Assembly: GCF_030696805.1 (NCBI RefSeq)
Contig: NZ_JAUYRO010000079.1
Span: 1-42,213, forward strand
Direction: 5' to 3'
Source: Methyloversatilis sp.
GTDB lineage: Bacteria > Pseudomonadota > Gammaproteobacteria > Burkholderiales > Rhodocyclaceae
DNA length: 42,213 nt
The translations under genes were made by a program, and so were the position numbers. Shown here one piece after another: positions 18,127-30,011 of this stretch. Numbering within the stretch: the first letter of the stretch is position 1; every line of letters starts with the position of its first letter. A model generated the notes under the pieces. It worked only from the letters and a program-made list of their open reading frames with translations, ran no database searches and was not told where the DNA came from.

Positions 18127-18810
18127 TTAACGGCCGAGCGCGCCGAACACCTTCTTCGCCAGACTGCCGGCCGCGCCGACCGGGTTCTGGCGGATGGCCT
18201 TCTCTTCCTCGGCCACCATCTTGAACAAGCCGTCGAGCGCCTTTTCGGTCACATAGTTGTCGAGATCGGCGTCTTCCTTGCTGATCACGCCATACTTCGC
18301 GCCCTTGGACGCGAATTTCTCGTAACTCTTGGCCAGGCCAACCTTGTCCATCGCCTGCTGCACGATGGGCAGGAAACGCTCCTTCAGCTGGGCCGATGTC
18401 TTGCCCTTGAAGTACTCGGTGCCGGACGTTTCGCCGCCAGTCAGGATCTTTTTGGCGTCGTCCACACTCATGTCCCTGACCGCTCCGACCAGCAGTTGCT
18501 TCGCTTCGGGCACGGCGGCTTCGGCGGCACGGTTCATCGCAGTGATCAGTTCGTCGGCCTGCTTCTTCATGCCGAAGGTGCGCATCAGCTTTTCGGCCTG
18601 CTGCAGACCGTCCGGCAGCGGAATCTTCACCGCCTTGTTCTTCAGGAAGCCGTCCTGCCTGCCCAGCATGTCGACCGCCTTGGCCGCACCCTGGGTCAGC
18701 GCTTCCTTCAGGCCGCCGCTTGCGTCCTTGTCGGAGAGGTCGGAAAGCGACAAGGCCCACACCTGGGTACACATGACAAGACAGGCCACAAAACCGACAA
18801 TCGCACGCAT
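18127..18810 (-). CDS. DUF4197 family exported protein
   Basis: The 227-aa product has a signal peptide (MRAIVGFVACLVMCTQVWA, cut near residue 19) and an all-helical DUF4197 body. Typical family blocks are GLKEALTQGAAKAVDML, AEKLMRTFGMKKQADELITA, MNRAAEAAVPEAKQLL, then DNYVTEKALDGLFKMVAEEE and IRQNPVGAAGSLAKKVFG at the C-terminus. An AGAAGGA ribosome site precedes the ATG. The family is common in Proteobacteria and has no established function. It shares a short divergent promoter gap (57 bases) with the TlpA-like gene and precedes the secretin-like gene. Confidence 0.92.
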   Translation of the reverse strand: MRAIVGFVACLVMCTQVWALSLSDLSDKDASGGLKEALTQGAAKAVDMLGRQDGFLKNKAVKIPLPDGLQQAEKLMRTFGMKKQADELITAMNRAAEAAVPEAKQLLVGAVRDMSVDDAKKILTGGETSGTEYFKGKTSAQLKERFLPIVQQAMDKVGLAKSYEKFASKGAKYGVISKEDADLDNYVTEKALDGLFKMVAEEEKAIRQNPVGAAGSLAKKVFGALGR

Positions 18811-18867
18811 GGTCGAAATCCTTCTGATTGAACGAACAAACTGATTAACCGGAACTCCTCAACGATT

Positions 18868-19371
18868 ATGTCCCGCAAATGGATGTCACCGATAGTGCTG
18901 GCGGTGCTGCTCGGCCTGGTCTGGCTGCTGCGCGGCCAGGGTTTTCCGGATGCGGCGCCGGCCGTGCCGGTTGCGCTGCTCGACGGCGGCCGGGTCGACT
19001 TTTCGCAGCCGCAGGGCCAGGTCAGGCTGGTCAGCTTCTGGTCGACCTCGTGTGCGCCGTGCATCCGCGGCATGCCGGCGCTGGCCGACACGCACCACCG
19101 CTATCAGGCACGCGGCCTCGACGTGGTCGCGGTGGCGATGAGCTACGACGCGCCCAGCCATGTGCAGGCCTTCACCCGTCGCGAGGCGCTGCCGTTTCGC
19201 GTAGGCTTCGACCCGGTCGGTGAGGTGGCGCGCGGTTTCGGCGGCGTCAATGCAACGCCGACCACGTACCTGATCGACCGGCAGGGCCAGGTGGTCAGGA
19301 AGATCATCGGCATTCCCGACCATGCGGCGCTTGATGCGCTGATCGAAAACCTGCTCGACGCACCGTCCTGA
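18868..19371 (+). CDS. TlpA/ResA-like membrane-anchored thioredoxin
   Basis: The 167-aa protein has an N-terminal membrane anchor (about 7-22) and a thioredoxin fold facing the periplasm. The redox pair is C62-A-P-C65 in SFWSTSCAPC, with the cis-proline at about 129 in NATPTTYLID. It should act on cysteines in the envelope, as reductant or oxidant. The CAPC active site is usual for TlpA-type proteins. It begins a plus-strand run, 27 bases before the efflux adaptor. No cytochrome c maturation gene is adjacent, so its partner is unknown. Confidence 0.9.
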   Translation: MSRKWMSPIVLAVLLGLVWLLRGQGFPDAAPAVPVALLDGGRVDFSQPQGQVRLVSFWSTSCAPCIRGMPALADTHHRYQARGLDVVAVAMSYDAPSHVQAFTRREALPFRVGFDPVGEVARGFGGVNATPTTYLIDRQGQVVRKIIGIPDHAALDALIENLLDAPS

Positions 19372-19398
19372 ACCTCCGACCCTGACGTCTTCTTCCCG

Positions 19399-20601
19399 AT
19401 GAAATCCCGCTATCTGATCGCGCTGCTGCTGGCCGCTGCTGTGCTCGTTGCGTGGCTGTTCTGGCCGCGCGGCATCGCCGTGGACACCGCAGCCGTCACC
19501 CGTGCGGCGCTGACCCAAAGCGTCGTGGCCACCGGCCGCATCGCCACGCCGGCGCGCATCGAACTGGGCACCCAGGTCACCGCCATCATCGACGCCGTGG
19601 CCGTGCGCGAAGGCGCACAGGTGAAGGCGGGCGACGCACTGGTGATGCTGCGTGCCGCCGATGCCGAAGCGGCGGTCGAACAGGCGCGCACCCAGATCCA
19701 GGAGTCGCAGGCGCGACTGCGCCAGACCGACGCCGTCACGCTGCCGGTGGCCGAGCAGGCCGTGCGCCAGGCGGAAGCCAATCTGAAGGTGGCCGACGCC
19801 GAATACCAGCGCGCGCAGACGCTGGTGGCGCAGCAGTTCTTCTCGCCGTCGAAGCTCGACGAGGCGGCGCGCCAGCTCGACAACGCGCGCTCCCAGCTGC
19901 GCACCGCGCAGGCACAACGCGACGCCAGCCTGCCGCGCGGCGCGGAGCGGCAGGGCGCTCAGGCGCGCCTGGCCCAGTCGCAAGCGGCACTGGCATCGGC
20001 CCAGGCGCGGCGCGACCTGCTGACGTTGCGGGCCCCGGTCGACGCGCTGGTGGTTGCGCGCGACGCCGAGCCGGGCGACGTGGCACAGGCCGGGCGCGCG
20101 TTGCTGACGCTGGCGCAGTCCGGCGAAACCCGCATCTACGCCACGCTGGACGAAAAGAATCTGCGCTACCTGCAGCTCGATGCCCGCGCGCAAGCCGTGG
20201 CGGATGCCTTCCCGGGCCAGGCCTTCGAAGCCGTGGTCTATTACATCGCGCCGGCCATCGACGCCCAGCGTGGCACGATCGAAGTACGCCTTCGCGTGAC
20301 CGAACCACCGGCCTTCCTGAAGCCGGACATGACGGTGTCGGTCGAAGTGGTGATCGGTCGCAGCGAATCGGCGCTGTCGCTGCCACTCGAAGCGGTGCGC
20401 GACGTCGAAACGCCTGAACCCTGGGTACTGCTGGCGCGAGCGGATGAGGCGGTGAAGGTGCCGGTGAAGACCGGCCTGCGCGGCGTCGGCCGGATCGAAA
20501 TCACCGAAGGCGTGACCGAAGGCGATATCGCCATCCTGCCCGCCGGCGGCGCCCTCGACGGCGACCGCATCCGGGTCAAGCAGAGGAAAGCTTCAAGATG
20601 A
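19399..20601 (+). CDS. Periplasmic adaptor (HlyD/MacA-like) of an ABC exporter
   Basis: The 400-aa membrane-fusion protein has a single N-terminal membrane span (about 5-23), two halves of a lipoyl/biotinyl domain (around GTQVTAIIDAVAVREGAQVKAG and LRAPVDALVVARDAEPGDV) and an alpha-hairpin coiled coil between them (about 95-200). A beta-barrel and membrane-proximal domain follow to the C-terminus. It should link the inner-membrane permease encoded next to an outer-membrane channel, which is absent here. A 15-bp inverted repeat begins at its stop codon. The three-gene order adaptor-permease-ATPase resembles macAB with MacB split. Confidence 0.93.
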   Translation: MKSRYLIALLLAAAVLVAWLFWPRGIAVDTAAVTRAALTQSVVATGRIATPARIELGTQVTAIIDAVAVREGAQVKAGDALVMLRAADAEAAVEQARTQIQESQARLRQTDAVTLPVAEQAVRQAEANLKVADAEYQRAQTLVAQQFFSPSKLDEAARQLDNARSQLRTAQAQRDASLPRGAERQGAQARLAQSQAALASAQARRDLLTLRAPVDALVVARDAEPGDVAQAGRALLTLAQSGETRIYATLDEKNLRYLQLDARAQAVADAFPGQAFEAVVYYIAPAIDAQRGTIEVRLRVTEPPAFLKPDMTVSVEVVIGRSESALSLPLEAVRDVETPEPWVLLARADEAVKVPVKTGLRGVGRIEITEGVTEGDIAILPAGGALDGDRIRVKQRKASR

Positions 20602-20646
20602 AAGATGCAAGGGAAAACCGCGCCGGTCTGGCTTGCATCTTTCATC
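20597..20646. repeat. Perfect 15-bp inverted repeat between adaptor and permease genes
   Basis: GATGAAAGATGCAAG at 20597-20611 is exactly complementary to CTTGCATCTTTCATC at 20632-20646, with a 20-base loop. It starts at the adaptor stop codon and is followed by further CCTGCATC units to 20660. It has no T-tail. It may be a dispersed repeat copy, an mRNA-stabilising hairpin or an attenuator inside the operon. Confidence 0.85.
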
Positions 20647-20665
20647 CTGCATCCTGCATCTGACG

Positions 20666-21889
20666 ATGGCGAGACCAAGACTGCCGTTCGAATTTCTCGT
20701 TGCGCTGCGCTTCCTGCGCGAGGGGCGCATGCAGACGGCGCTCATCCTGCTCGGTGTGACCGGCGGCGTGGCGGTCATCGTGTTCCTGTCGCAGCTGATC
20801 GCCCAGCTGCAGTCCACCATCATCGACCGCGTGCTGGGCAGCCAGGCGCATGTGGTCGTGCGACCGCTTGAAGAGGTGAATCTGCGGGCCCGCACCGATG
20901 CGGCCAGTACCGCGGTGATCGAACCGCGTGCCCAGCGGCTGCGCTCGATCGACCAGTGGGAAGCCATTGTGAAACTGGCCGAAGACCAGCCCGGCGTGGT
21001 GGCGGTGTCGCCGGTGGTGAGCGGTCCCGCGTTCGCGCTGCGCGGGCGGGCGAGCAAGTCGGTCGCGCTGCTCGGCATCGAACCCGACCGCTACCGGCGC
21101 ATCGTCAAGATGGATACCTATATGGTGCGCGGCAAGTTCCAGGTCGAGGGCACGAACGCCATCATCGGCACCGAACTGGCGAAGGACCTCGGCGTGACGG
21201 TCGGCGACAAGGTGTTCCTGCGCGCTGCCGGCGGGCGCGACGAACTGCTGCAGGTGACCGGCCTGTTCGACATCGGCAACAAGGACCTGAACCGGCGCTG
21301 GGTATTCACGACGATGAAGCTGGCGCAGTCGCTGCTCGACCTGCCGGGCGGCGTATCGAACATCGACATCACGGTGACCGACATTTTCGAGGCCAGCCAG
21401 GTGGCGGCGCGGCTGCAGGCGGGCAGCGGCATGACGGTGGACAGCTGGATGACGACCAATTCGCAGTTGCTGGCGGCGCTGCGCAACCAGTCGGTATCGA
21501 ACAACCTGATCCGCAGCTTCGTCATCATCATCGTGGCGCTCGGCATTTCCAGCGTGCTGGTGGTCAGCGTGGTGCAGAAGCAGAAGGAGATCGGCATCCT
21601 GCGCGCCATGGGCACCAGTTCCAACCGCATCATGGGCGTGTTCCTGCTGCAGGGTGCGCTGGTCGGTTTCGTCGGTGCGCTGTCGGGGGTCGGGCTGGCC
21701 TGGGCGCTACTGCAGATCTTCTCGACCATCTACCGCACCGGTGACGGCGCGCCCATCTTCGAGCCTCAGCTCGACACCGGCATCGCACTGTCGGCCGCCG
21801 GCATTGCGCTGGCTGTCGGTGTGCTGGCGGCGCTGATTCCGGCGCGGCGCGCGGCCAAGATGGACCCTGTGCAGGCGATACGGGCATGA
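20666..21889 (+). CDS. ABC exporter permease (MacB/FtsX-type)
   Basis: The start chosen is the ATG at 20666 ([20 protein letters not shown]), matching the family N-terminus; the open frame upstream runs through the inverted repeat and is not credible. The 407-aa product has the FtsX/MacB topology: a first span (about 24-46, [20 protein letters not shown]), a large periplasmic domain, then three C-terminal spans (about 280-405, including [20 protein letters not shown] and the GILRAMG coupling motif). It ends [10 protein letters not shown], as is typical of these permeases. It overlaps the ATPase start by four bases. The substrate is unknown; lipoprotein or small-molecule export is possible. 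Confidence 0.93.
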   Translation: MARPRLPFEFLVALRFLREGRMQTALILLGVTGGVAVIVFLSQLIAQLQSTIIDRVLGSQAHVVVRPLEEVNLRARTDAASTAVIEPRAQRLRSIDQWEAIVKLAEDQPGVVAVSPVVSGPAFALRGRASKSVALLGIEPDRYRRIVKMDTYMVRGKFQVEGTNAIIGTELAKDLGVTVGDKVFLRAAGGRDELLQVTGLFDIGNKDLNRRWVFTTMKLAQSLLDLPGGVSNIDITVTDIFEASQVAARLQAGSGMTVDSWMTTNSQLLAALRNQSVSNNLIRSFVIIIVALGISSVLVVSVVQKQKEIGILRAMGTSSNRIMGVFLLQGALVGFVGALSGVGLAWALLQIFSTIYRTGDGAPIFEPQLDTGIALSAAGIALAVGVLAALIPARRAAKMDPVQAIRA

Positions 21890-22644
21890 CGTCGGGCATG
21901 ACGTCGAACATGACGCCGGGCGTGAATAAGGCGACCGGCAAACCGGCCATCATTTCGATGCGCAACCTGCGCAAGTCCTACGGCATCGGCACGCCGGTGG
22001 AAACCGAAGTGCTGCACGGCATCGACGTCGAACTGGCCGAAGGCGAGTTCTGTGCGCTGATCGGCCCCAGCGGTTCGGGCAAAAGCACACTGCTGAACCT
22101 GATCGGCCTGCTGGAGCCGCCCACTGCAGGCGAGCTTTCAGTCGCCGGACAATCCACGACCGGGCTGAACGAACAGGCGCTGACGGTGTTGCGTGGCCGT
22201 CACATCGGCTTCGTATTCCAGTTCCATCATCTGCTGCCGGCCTTCACGGCGCTGGAAAACGTCATGATGCCGGCCATCATCGCGCACGGTGTCGCCACCG
22301 CGCAGGACGAGGCGGTGGCACACGACCTGCTGGCGCGGGTGGGGCTTGCAAGCCACGAATACAAGAAGGCCGGTCAACTGTCTGGCGGCCAGCAGCAGCG
22401 CGTGGCGATCGCGCGCGCGCTGTCGCTGTCACCACGCCTGATCCTGGCCGACGAGCCGACCGGCAATCTCGACACGCACACTGCGGATGATATCTTCGCG
22501 CTGTTGCGTGAATTCAACCGCGAGCGGGGCAGCGCCTGCCTCATCGTGACGCACGACCCGCGACTGGCCGCCCGCTGCGACCGTCGCATCGAACTGGTCG
22601 ATGGCCGCCTCGCGGCTTCGACGTCTGTTGCCGAACCAGCCTGA
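21886..22644 (+). CDS. ABC exporter ATPase (LolD/MacB-type)
   Basis: The 252-aa ATPase has Walker [10 protein letters not shown] at 60-68, Q-loop Q112 in [10 protein letters not shown], signature LSGGQQQR at 165-172, Walker B LILADE at 185-190 and the H-loop in IVTHD. The first ATG overlaps the permease stop (ATGA), but ATGs at 21898 and 21910 within a short repeated ATGACGTCG-like stretch are also possible starts, leaving the first ten residues uncertain. It energises the permease and adaptor encoded just upstream. The sequence is closest in style to the MacB/LolD group rather than to importers. Confidence 0.95.
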   Translation: MTSGMTSNMTPGVNKATGKPAIISMRNLRKSYGIGTPVETEVLHGIDVELAEGEFCALIGPSGSGKSTLLNLIGLLEPPTAGELSVAGQSTTGLNEQALTVLRGRHIGFVFQFHHLLPAFTALENVMMPAIIAHGVATAQDEAVAHDLLARVGLASHEYKKAGQLSGGQQQRVAIARALSLSPRLILADEPTGNLDTHTADDIFALLREFNRERGSACLIVTHDPRLAARCDRRIELVDGRLAASTSVAEPA

Positions 22645-22694
22645 CCCCGCGCAGCGGGGTTGTTTCGATCCGACTGTTTCCGCATGGATTTCGC

Positions 22695-24737
22695 ATGACC
22701 TCTGCCAACAACGCTTATCCGTCGGCCCTGCTGGCCCTGCTTGAAGACGCCGCGCGCCATCCGGACGACAGCAGTGGTGACCGGCTGACCTGCCTGGTCG
22801 CGCTGCTCCGGCCGCACGGGCGCGAAGGTCTCGCCGCTGCCGAATCACGTTTTCACGGCCTGCTGCGCCTGCTCGCAAGCCGCCCGGACCTCGCGGCCGC
22901 GTTGTCGCACTATCTGAAGACGGTGTTGCTGGCACGCATGCACCGCACGCTGTATTCCGAATCCGGCGTACTGGCCAACCAGGGCTTTTTCAGCGGCCTG
23001 ATCAGCCGCGTACTCGGCCGCATGCTGCCGCCGGCGATCAACGACGACTTCCTGCGCGACCTTTTCAGCGAAGTCTTCGACGCCTCCGACGACGGTGAAT
23101 GGATGGTGGCCATTCCGCGCGAAGACTGGGAAACGCTGTTCGAGCGACTCGATCTCGATGGCGAGGCCTTCGCCGCGGCGCGCCGGCAGTGCCGGCACGA
23201 ACTGTTCGAAGCCATGCGCATGGCGTCGCACCGCCTGGCTGCACTGGGCATGGAACCGGCGCTGCTGCGCTACATGCCGGCGCTGGCGCGGCACGAGTCG
23301 CCTTTCCTCGCGCAGAGCGACGAAGTACGCGAACTCATACGGCTGCATGCCGGCGGCGAAACGCCGCAACCCTACGACGGCCATTTCGAAGTGCTGCTTG
23401 ATCAGTGCAGCAGCTATATCGACACCATCAGGCGGCGTTCGCGCGAAGCCGGCGTGGGCGTGAATCTGGTGTTCCTGCTGGCCCGCATCGAACAGATCGC
23501 CGACCGCCTGCGCCTGCTGCGCACGCTGGCGCTGCCCGACGAGGCCGATGACCGGCCCGCCTTGCGCGCCCGCGCGATCGATTTCTTCCTGCGGCTGGTG
23601 CAGCAGGAAAATCGCCGCAACAGCCTGCGTGACCTGTTCACCGGCACCACGCAGTTGCTGGCGCGGCGCGTGACCGAACAGGCCAGCCGCTCGGGCGAAC
23701 ACTATGTAACCGGCACGCGCAGTGAATTCGTAGCCATGTTTCGCGCCGCGGCGGGTGCCGGCGTGATCATCGGCACCATGGCGATGATCAAGATCCTCAT
23801 TTCCAAACTCGGGCTGCCGCCGGTGTGGGAAGCCGTCGCCTACAGCCTCGACTACGGTCTGGGCTTCGTGCTGATCCATATCCTGCACCTGACGATTGCC
23901 ACCAAACAGCCGGCGATGACGGCCGCCACGCTGGCTGCCGCGCTCGATGGCCAGCAAAGCCGCGACGCGCGCCTCGGCGTGCTGGTCGAACTGGCGGCAC
24001 AGGTGAGCCGCACGCAGTGGATATCGATCGCGGGCAATGTCAGCATCGGCTTCATCATGGCGTTGTCCATCGCCATGACGGCTGGCCAGTTCATCGACTG
24101 GCATCCGGTCGATCCGGTCAAGGGCGCCCATCTGCTGCACGACCTGCACCCCTGGCAGAGCCTTGCACTGGTGCATGCGGCCATCGCCGGCATTTTCCTG
24201 TTCCTCAGCGGCCTCATTTCCGGCTACTACGACAACCAGTCGCTGTACCACCGCGTACCGGAGCGCCTGCTGCGCGTGAAATGGCTGCGCAGCCTGCTCG
24301 GCGAGGCCCGGCTGGCGCGCTTTGCGCGCTATATCGAACTCAATCTTGGCGCGCTGGCGGGCAACTTCCTGTTCGGCTGCATGCTGGGCAGCACACCGGT
24401 CATCGGCAGCCTGCTCGGATTGCCGCTGGACATCCGTCACGTCGCATTCGCGTCGGCCAATCTCGCCTACGGCCTGGAAGCGCTGAGCTTCGATGTCGAC
24501 TGGCACGCCATCGCCATCGGCGCGCTGGGCGTCGTGCTGATCGGCCTGACCAACCTGACCGTGAGCTTCAGCCTCGCGATGCGTGTGGCCCTGCGCTCGC
24601 GCGGTATCCAGCCGGACGATACGCGCGGCCTGTCGGTCAAGCTGGCCCGGCGCTTCCTGACCCGCCCGCGCGACTTCTTCTGGCCGCCGAAGGACCCGCC
24701 CGCCGAGGCCGAACAGCTCAGTGAACCCGGACGTTGA
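22695..24737 (+). CDS. Gcr-type 'site-specific recombinase' family membrane protein
   Basis: The 680-aa protein belongs to the family named after the gonococcal gcr gene. About 350 residues of helical soluble domain are followed by roughly six membrane segments (near 352-375, 385-405, 443-468, 490-512, 548-580 and 604-628) and a basic tail. No tyrosine- or serine-recombinase active site is visible, so the family name probably misleads; a membrane role is more likely. It lies 50 bases after the ABC ATPase gene on the same strand but has its own ribosome site context and may be separate. It converges on priA across a REP pair. Confidence 0.85.
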   Translation: MTSANNAYPSALLALLEDAARHPDDSSGDRLTCLVALLRPHGREGLAAAESRFHGLLRLLASRPDLAAALSHYLKTVLLARMHRTLYSESGVLANQGFFSGLISRVLGRMLPPAINDDFLRDLFSEVFDASDDGEWMVAIPREDWETLFERLDLDGEAFAAARRQCRHELFEAMRMASHRLAALGMEPALLRYMPALARHESPFLAQSDEVRELIRLHAGGETPQPYDGHFEVLLDQCSSYIDTIRRRSREAGVGVNLVFLLARIEQIADRLRLLRTLALPDEADDRPALRARAIDFFLRLVQQENRRNSLRDLFTGTTQLLARRVTEQASRSGEHYVTGTRSEFVAMFRAAAGAGVIIGTMAMIKILISKLGLPPVWEAVAYSLDYGLGFVLIHILHLTIATKQPAMTAATLAAALDGQQSRDARLGVLVELAAQVSRTQWISIAGNVSIGFIMALSIAMTAGQFIDWHPVDPVKGAHLLHDLHPWQSLALVHAAIAGIFLFLSGLISGYYDNQSLYHRVPERLLRVKWLRSLLGEARLARFARYIELNLGALAGNFLFGCMLGSTPVIGSLLGLPLDIRHVAFASANLAYGLEALSFDVDWHAIAIGALGVVLIGLTNLTVSFSLAMRVALRSRGIQPDDTRGLSVKLARRFLTRPRDFFWPPKDPPAEAEQLSEPGR

Positions 24738-24764
24738 TCGTGCCCAGCCGCGTATTCGGGGTGC

Positions 24765-24795
24765 GGATCGCCTGCGGGGCAGGCTCCTACGAAAA
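24765..24795 (-). repeat. REP family 1 copy A
   Basis: This copy reads TCGTAGGAGCC on the minus strand and contains a hairpin GCCTGC-ggg-GCAGGC. It faces copy B across a 31-base spacer between the convergent genes gcr-like and priA. Its stem differs from the other copies on both sides, preserving pairing. Confidence 0.8.
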
Positions 24796-24826
24796 CCATC
24801 AAACGTTCAAAGCCCCGGCGACGCCT

Positions 24827-24857
24827 TTTTGTAGGAGCGGACCCTGTCCGCGATGCG
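24827..24857 (+). repeat. REP family 1 copy B
   Basis: This copy reads TTTGTAGGAGCGGACC, with hairpin GCGGAC-cct-GTCCGC at 24837-24851 and the trailing GCGAT. With copy A it forms an inverted pair that could end transcription from both convergent genes. Confidence 0.85.
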
Positions 24858-24868
24858 CACGGTGATCG

Positions 24869-27094
<2,226 letters not shown>

Positions 27095-27165
27095 GTCGTT
27101 CAAGAAGACTGATCGATCCGGGCCGCAAGCCACTCAGGCGACACGGGTTTGAGGCGCGGAAAGGC

Positions 27166-27375
27166 TGTGGATAACTTTGTGGGAAACTTCGTTGCGATCA
27201 GTGACTTGACCGGACGCTTTTTCCATCAAATTTTTGAACGGGCGTCAAGAAAAAAAATTCTCTATTAAAACCAACAGCTTGGCTGTCAAGGAAAAAATAG
27301 CTTGTCCATCCGTGGCGTGCCGGCGCCTTGAGCGGCTGACTGTGCATAAGTCAACCCCTGCGACACTTTTGCACG
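27166..27375. other. Cluster of DnaA-box sequences around an AT-rich stretch
   Basis: Two exact TTATNCACA boxes lie on the minus strand, at 27166-27174 (TTATCCACA) and 27341-27349 (TTATGCACA). Single-mismatch boxes are at 27178-27186 (TTTCCCACA, minus) and 27367-27375 (TTTTGCACG, plus). Between them, 27221-27300 is unusually AT-rich for this DNA, with several A/T runs. The whole lies in the non-coding priA-hemE gap. It could regulate priA, titrate DnaA or be part of an origin. Confidence 0.6.
27261..27289 (-). promoter_or_regulatory. Candidate sigma-70 promoter for priA
   Basis: On the minus strand a consensus TTGACA (27284-27289) is followed 17 bases later by AATAGA (27261-27266), a weak -10, within the AT-rich part of the gap. 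It would start transcription about 160 bases upstream of the priA ATG, across the 27166-27186 DnaA boxes. Confidence 0.4.
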
Positions 27376-27403
27376 CCTTGCGCAAAGCGCCGCAGGACGC
27401 GGT

Positions 27404-28480
27404 TTACACGCCTGCAGCGGCGCGAATCGACCGGCTGTGGCGGTGCACGGCTTCCACCAGCGCGGAAACGTGCTCCGGGGGCGTGTGTTGCGAAATGCCG
27501 TGTCCCAGATTGAACACATGGCCCGGGTGCGGACCGTAACTGTCGAGAATGCGCTCGGCTTCGCGGGCGATCGATGCCGGCTGCGCAAACAGCGCGGTCG
27601 GATCGAAATTGCCCTGCAGCGCGACCTTGTGGCCGACACGCTGGCGCGCCAGACCGATGTCGGTCGTCCAGTCGAGTCCGAGCGCATCGGCGCCGGCTTC
27701 GGCCTGCGCTTCCAGCCACTGGCCGCCGCCCTTGGTGAACATGATGACCGGCACGCGCTCGCCGTCGTGTTCGCGCTTCAGGCCGGCAATGATGCGCTGC
27801 ATGTAGGCCAGCGAAAATTCGAGATAACCGTGCGCCGACAGTGCGCCGCCCCATGAATCGAAAATCATGACCGCCTGCGCGCCGGCTTCGATCTGCGCAT
27901 TCAGGTAGTCTGTGACCGCCCGCGCGGTGACGCCCAGCAGGTGGTGCAGCAAATCGGGGCGGTCCAGCATCAGCGTCTTCAGGTGTCGGTAGTCATCCGA
28001 TGCGCCGCCTTCGACCATATAGCTGGCCAGTGTCCATGGGCTGCCCGAGAAGCCGATCAGCGGTACCGAATTGTCGAGCGCGCGGCGGATTTCGCTCACT
28101 GCATCGACCACATAGCGCAGCTCGTCGTGCGGATCGGGCGCCCGCAGGGCGTGGATGGCGGCTTCAGAGCGCACCGGACGCTCGAACTTCGGGCCTTCGC
28201 CGTCGGCAAAATACAGCCCCAGCCCCATCGCGTCGGGTACGGTCAGGATGTCGGAAAACAGGATGGCGGCGTCGAGCGGGAAACGTTCGAGCGGCTGCAG
28301 CGTGACCTCACAGGCCATGGCCGGCGACTTGCACAGTTGCAGGAAGCTGCCGGCGCGACGGCGCGTCGCACAATATTCCGGCAGGTAGCGGCCGGCCTGG
28401 CGCATCAGCCAGATCGGCGTGTGATCGGTCGGCTGGCGCAGCAGTGCGCGCAGGAAGGAGTCGTTGCGGGGAGCGGCCAT
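27404..28480 (-). CDS. hemE: Uroporphyrinogen decarboxylase HemE
   Basis: HemE decarboxylates the four acetate groups of uroporphyrinogen III to give coproporphyrinogen III in heme synthesis. The ATG at 28480 ([15 protein letters not shown]) gives 358 aa, the usual length; the open frame upstream is spurious. Signature motifs are [15 protein letters not shown] near the N-terminus, [17 protein letters not shown] with the catalytic Asp, and [17 protein letters not shown]. It is a cytoplasmic homodimer in other bacteria. It follows trkH after 82 bases on the same strand and precedes the DnaA-box gap. Confidence 0.97.
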   Translation of the reverse strand: MAAPRNDSFLRALLRQPTDHTPIWLMRQAGRYLPEYCATRRRAGSFLQLCKSPAMACEVTLQPLERFPLDAAILFSDILTVPDAMGLGLYFADGEGPKFERPVRSEAAIHALRAPDPHDELRYVVDAVSEIRRALDNSVPLIGFSGSPWTLASYMVEGGASDDYRHLKTLMLDRPDLLHHLLGVTARAVTDYLNAQIEAGAQAVMIFDSWGGALSAHGYLEFSLAYMQRIIAGLKREHDGERVPVIMFTKGGGQWLEAQAEAGADALGLDWTTDIGLARQRVGHKVALQGNFDPTALFAQPASIAREAERILDSYGPHPGHVFNLGHGISQHTPPEHVSALVEAVHRHSRSIRAAAGV

Positions 28481-28562
28481 GGTGAGTCCCGGAGGGTTGG
28501 TTCGATCGGGTTTTCGCAGGCCGCAAGGATAGCCGATGCGACCGCCCCTCGGCGAGGCGGCA

Positions 28563-30011
28563 CTACTTGCGCCAGAAGCCCGGCGTGAAGAGGATGAGCA
28601 GCGAAAACACTTCGAGACGCCCCAGCAGCATGGCAAAGCTGCACACCCAGGTCTGGAAGTCGGTCAGTGACGCAAAGTTGGTGGCCGGGCCCACTTCCTG
28701 CAGGCCCGGGCCGATGTTGTTGATGCACGAAAACGCGGCCGTGAAGGCGGTCAGGAAATCGCCGCCGGACAGCAGCAGTACGAAGGTCACGAGCACGATG
28801 CTCATGAAGTACACGAAGATGAAACCGAGCACCGCCTGCGCCACGCGATCCGGCACCGGGGTGCGGCCGACGCGCAGCGGATGCACCGCTGCGGGATGGA
28901 TCAGGCGCACCATTTCTCGCCGGCTCTGGCCCATCAGCACCAGGGTGCGCATCATCTTTATGCCGCCGCCGGTGGAACCCGAACTTGCCGTGATTGCACC
29001 GAGAAACAGCATCCACAGCGGCGCAAACAGTGGCCAGGTGCCGTAATCGGTGCTCGCGTAGCCGCTGCTGGTCGCGATCGACACCAGGTTGAACGCCACG
29101 TGGCGCGCCGTCAGCAGAAAATCTTCGTGCACGTCCTGGAAATGGATGTAGAGCGTCAACCCGACAAAACTGCTACCCAGCACGAGCAGGATGGATTTGG
29201 CTTCGGCATCGCGCAGATAGGGCCCGATCGACCGGCGCTGGAAGGCGATGAAGTGGGTCGCGAAATTCATGCTCGCAAAGATCATGAACAGGATCAGCAC
29301 CCCTTCGATGGCGACCGAATCGAAGGCGCCGATGCTCGCGTCCCGTGTCGAGAACCCGCCCAGCCCGAGCGCCGAAAAACCGTGGCAGATGGCGTCTATC
29401 CATTCCATGCCGGCCAGCTTCAGTGAAAGGATGCACAGGATGGTCAGGCCGATGTACATCGAGTACAGCGCCTTGGCGGTGTCGGTGATGCGGGCGGTCA
29501 GCTTGTTTTCTTTCATCGGGCCCGGCATTTCGGCTTTGTACAGCTGCATACCCCCGACACCGAGCAGCGGCAGGATGGCAACCGCAAACACGATGATGCC
29601 CATGCCGCCCAACCACTGCAGCAGGTGGCGCCACAGGTTCAGCGCCGGCGGCAAGGTGTCGAGCCCGACCAGCGTGGTGGCGCCGGTTGTGGTCAGCGAC
29701 GACATCGCCTCGAACAGCGCGTCGGTGAAGCTCAGCGAATCGAGCGTGAGCATGAAGGGCACCGTGGCGATGACCGCCATGCACAGCCAGGCCGAACTGA
29801 CCAGCATGAAGCCGTCGCGCGGCTTGAGTTCGGCGTAGCGGCCGCGCGTAGCCAGGTAGAGCAGCAGTCCGCTGACTGCACTGATCGCCATGCCGTCGAC
29901 GAAAGGCATCGCCGAGCCGTCGTCGTAGATCAGCGCACAGGCGATCGGCACGAGGTAGGCCGCACTGAACACGATCAGCAGGCGACCCAGTACATTGATG
30001 ACCGACAGCAT
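28563..30011 (-). CDS. trkH: Trk potassium uptake channel subunit TrkH
   Basis: The 482-aa inner-membrane protein has the TrkH/KtrB layout, with about ten membrane segments and four pore-loop repeats containing selectivity-filter glycines ([34 protein letters not shown] and CINNIGPGL). The [14 protein letters not shown]-like loop after the third repeat is also present. It conducts potassium inward, gated by TrkA on the cytoplasmic side. The trkA stop overlaps its start as TGATG, so the two subunits are translationally coupled. Confidence 0.96.
   Translation of the reverse strand: MLSVINVLGRLLIVFSAAYLVPIACALIYDDGSAMPFVDGMAISAVSGLLLYLATRGRYAELKPRDGFMLVSSAWLCMAVIATVPFMLTLDSLSFTDALFEAMSSLTTTGATTLVGLDTLPPALNLWRHLLQWLGGMGIIVFAVAILPLLGVGGMQLYKAEMPGPMKENKLTARITDTAKALYSMYIGLTILCILSLKLAGMEWIDAICHGFSALGLGGFSTRDASIGAFDSVAIEGVLILFMIFASMNFATHFIAFQRRSIGPYLRDAEAKSILLVLGSSFVGLTLYIHFQDVHEDFLLTARHVAFNLVSIATSSGYASTDYGTWPLFAPLWMLFLGAITASSGSTGGGIKMMRTLVLMGQSRREMVRLIHPAAVHPLRVGRTPVPDRVAQAVLGFIFVYFMSIVLVTFVLLLSGGDFLTAFTAAFSCINNIGPGLQEVGPATNFASLTDFQTWVCSFAMLLGRLEVFSLLILFTPGFWRK

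Noticed and set aside
27095-27133. Upstream GTG start for priA (13 extra residues)
   Set aside because: No ribosome site, and the extra residues do not match the PriA family start; kept only as an alternative.
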